6,626 bases of DNA from positions 1 through 6,626 of the forward strand of contig JAUNQM010000149.1 in the NCBI GenBank assembly GCA_030536165.1, in the 5' to 3' direction. This document shows positions 5,612 to 6,626 of the stretch, piece after piece. A program made the position numbers and the translations under genes. Source of the stretch: Prevotellaceae bacterium (GTDB lineage Bacteria > Bacteroidota > Bacteroidia > Bacteroidales > Bacteroidaceae). Position 1 is the stretch's first letter. Each line of letters opens with the position of its first letter. The notes beneath the pieces were generated by a model that saw only the letters and a list, made by a program, of their open reading frames with translations, ran no database searches and was not told where the DNA came from.

Positions 5612-6510
5612 ATGTAAGTGTAGATCTTTGTGGCGTAAAGTTGCAGAATCCAATCATTCCAGCCAGTGGAACATACGGTTTTGGTAATGAGTTCCGCGAT
5701 TTCTACGACCCAAACATACTTGGTGCAATATCCATCAAAGGTACGACAAAAGAGCCTCGATACGGCAATCCTCAGCCGAGGATAGCCGATTGCAGCGCTG
5801 GCATGATCAATAGTGTCGGACTGCAGAACCCTGGTGTTGATGTTGTTGTGAACGAAGAAATACCGCATTTGCGTACGTTCTACCATCAGCCAATCGTGGC
5901 AAATATCAGCGGCTTTTCGGTCGATGAATACGTGGAATGTTGCAGTAAGGTTGATCCATTGGTCGATATTATAGAGGTCAATGTCAGCTGTCCGAATGTT
6001 CACAATGGTGGAATGAGTTTCGGCACCGACCCGAAATCAGCGGCTGCTGTGACGGAAGCTGTGAAGAAGGTTACGACTAAGCCGGTCGTCATAAAACTCA
6101 CACCAAATGTGACAGACATCGTCAGCATAGCAAAGGCTTGTGAAGATGCCGGAGCCGACGGGTTGACCTTAATAAACACCGTGCTGGGAATGCGCATCGA
6201 CGTAAAACGCAGAAGACCAGTGATAGCCAACAAGATGGGCGGCTTTTCAGGTCCTGCCATCTTGCCGATAGCAGTGAGGATGGTATATCAGGTGGCAAAG
6301 GCATGCAGCATCCCCGTGATAGGATGTGGAGGCGTATCGACCCTTGATGATGCCATAGAGATGATGATGGCAGGCGCTACAGCTGTGGAAATCGGCACAG
6401 CCAATCTTGTGGAACCGATGACCTGCAAATACATAATCGACCAGTTGCCAGAGCGCATTTCAGAATTAGGCTTTAACGACATCAATGAGATAATTGGCGT
6501 AGTGGAGTAG
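5605..6510 (+). CDS. pyrD: Dihydroorotate dehydrogenase class 1B, catalytic subunit
   Basis: PyrD (PyrDB type) is the FMN enzyme that oxidises dihydroorotate to orotate, the fourth step of UMP synthesis; the 1B class uses NAD+ through PyrK. The 301-residue TIM-barrel protein begins VDLCGVKLQNPIIPASGTYG. It shows the FMN/substrate region SIKGTT (K45), NSVGLQNPG (69-77), N100, NVSCPN (126-131) with the class 1 catalytic cysteine C129, K164, N191, and the phosphate-binding CGGVS (241-245) and GTANL (264-268). It has no N-terminal membrane helix, unlike class 2 enzymes. ATGGTAA (5605-5611) overlaps the pyrK stop, so the two partners are translationally coupled, which suits their 1:1 assembly. Length is normal for the family and no key residue is missing. 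Confidence 0.97.
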   Translation: MVNVSVDLCGVKLQNPIIPASGTYGFGNEFRDFYDPNILGAISIKGTTKEPRYGNPQPRIADCSAGMINSVGLQNPGVDVVVNEEIPHLRTFYHQPIVANISGFSVDEYVECCSKVDPLVDIIEVNVSCPNVHNGGMSFGTDPKSAAAVTEAVKKVTTKPVVIKLTPNVTDIVSIAKACEDAGADGLTLINTVLGMRIDVKRRRPVIANKMGGFSGPAILPIAVRMVYQVAKACSIPVIGCGGVSTLDDAIEMMMAGATAVEIGTANLVEPMTCKYIIDQLPERISELGFNDINEIIGVVE

Positions 6511-6557
6511 GGGGAAGGTGTTCTATTTTGCTAATGGCAAGAGTTTCAAGATGTTAA

Positions 6558-6565
6558 TATATTTG
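6558..6565 (+). promoter_or_regulatory. Possible -7 promoter box after pyrD
   Basis: TATATTTG matches the Bacteroidetes TAnnTTTG box, but the expected TTTG about 19-21 bases upstream is missing; the nearest one (6527-6530) is 27 bases away. It could drive a gene beyond the window end. Weak on its own. Confidence 0.25.
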
Positions 6566-6606
6566 CAGTATCGCTCGTCAGAAGATGTGGTTAATATTAG
6601 CCTTTC

Positions 6607-6619
6607 ACACCTGAGGTGT
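6607..6619 (+). other. Short perfect palindrome near window end
   Basis: ACACCT-G-AGGTGT is an inverted repeat with a single central base. It can be read as an operator-like site or as a small 5-bp hairpin (loop TGA) followed by TTTACATC, a poor terminator. The window ends too soon to decide. Confidence 0.3.
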
Positions 6620-6626
6620 TTACATC

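Noticed and set aside
5413..6003. Minus-strand open frame of 196 codons across the pyrK-pyrD junction
   Set aside because: Antisense to the catalytic regions of both genes and with no domain I can recognise.
6551..6626. Start of a downstream gene (ATG at 6551, 25 open codons) or tail of a convergent minus-strand gene (open to 6523)
   Set aside because: Both frames are short, overlap each other, have no recognisable residues, and cannot be told apart from chance at the window edge.

Overview
This window carries four consecutive plus-strand genes for de novo pyrimidine synthesis, in the order pyrC (dihydroorotase), carB (large subunit of carbamoyl-phosphate synthetase), pyrK (electron-transfer subunit of dihydroorotate dehydrogenase) and pyrD (class 1B catalytic subunit). 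The host is probably a member of the Bacteroidales, perhaps Prevotella-like. Evidence for this is an exact Bacteroides-type promoter (TTTG, 19 bases, TAccTTTG) ahead of pyrC and an A-rich carB start with no Shine-Dalgarno sequence. The protein motifs also look somewhat clostridial (a compact dihydroorotase and a PyrK/PyrDB pair), so older exchange of the cluster between phyla is possible but not shown.

Layout: 1-63 is the C-terminal tail of an unidentified gene with strikingly GC-rich third codon positions. 64-282 holds the pyrC promoter and leader. pyrC runs to 1359, and its first 24 codons contain a textbook intrinsic terminator (13-bp stem plus eight T). A 328-base gap (1360-1687) follows; it is rich in hairpins and 7-bp repeats and has no convincing gene. 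carB (1688-4870), pyrK (4880-5611) and pyrD (5605-6510) are tightly packed: 9 bases between carB and pyrK, then a 7-base overlap of pyrK and pyrD with an AAGGAGG ribosome-binding site inside the end of pyrK. The last 116 bases hold a promoter-like box and a short palindrome but no certain gene.

How the genes work together: CarB (with a CarA glutaminase that is not in this window) makes carbamoyl phosphate. Aspartate transcarbamoylase (also not here) converts it to carbamoyl aspartate. PyrC cyclises that to dihydroorotate, and PyrD-PyrK oxidises dihydroorotate to orotate, passing electrons to NAD+. The genes carA, pyrB, pyrE and pyrF must lie elsewhere.

The most interesting observation is the terminator inside the start of the pyrC reading frame. 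It lies just after a U-rich stretch and just before an in-frame ATG that begins the conserved part of the enzyme. This arrangement resembles the UTP-sensitive, translation-coupled attenuator of enterobacterial pyrBI, but with the leader peptide fused in frame to the enzyme. It is a hypothesis from sequence alone.
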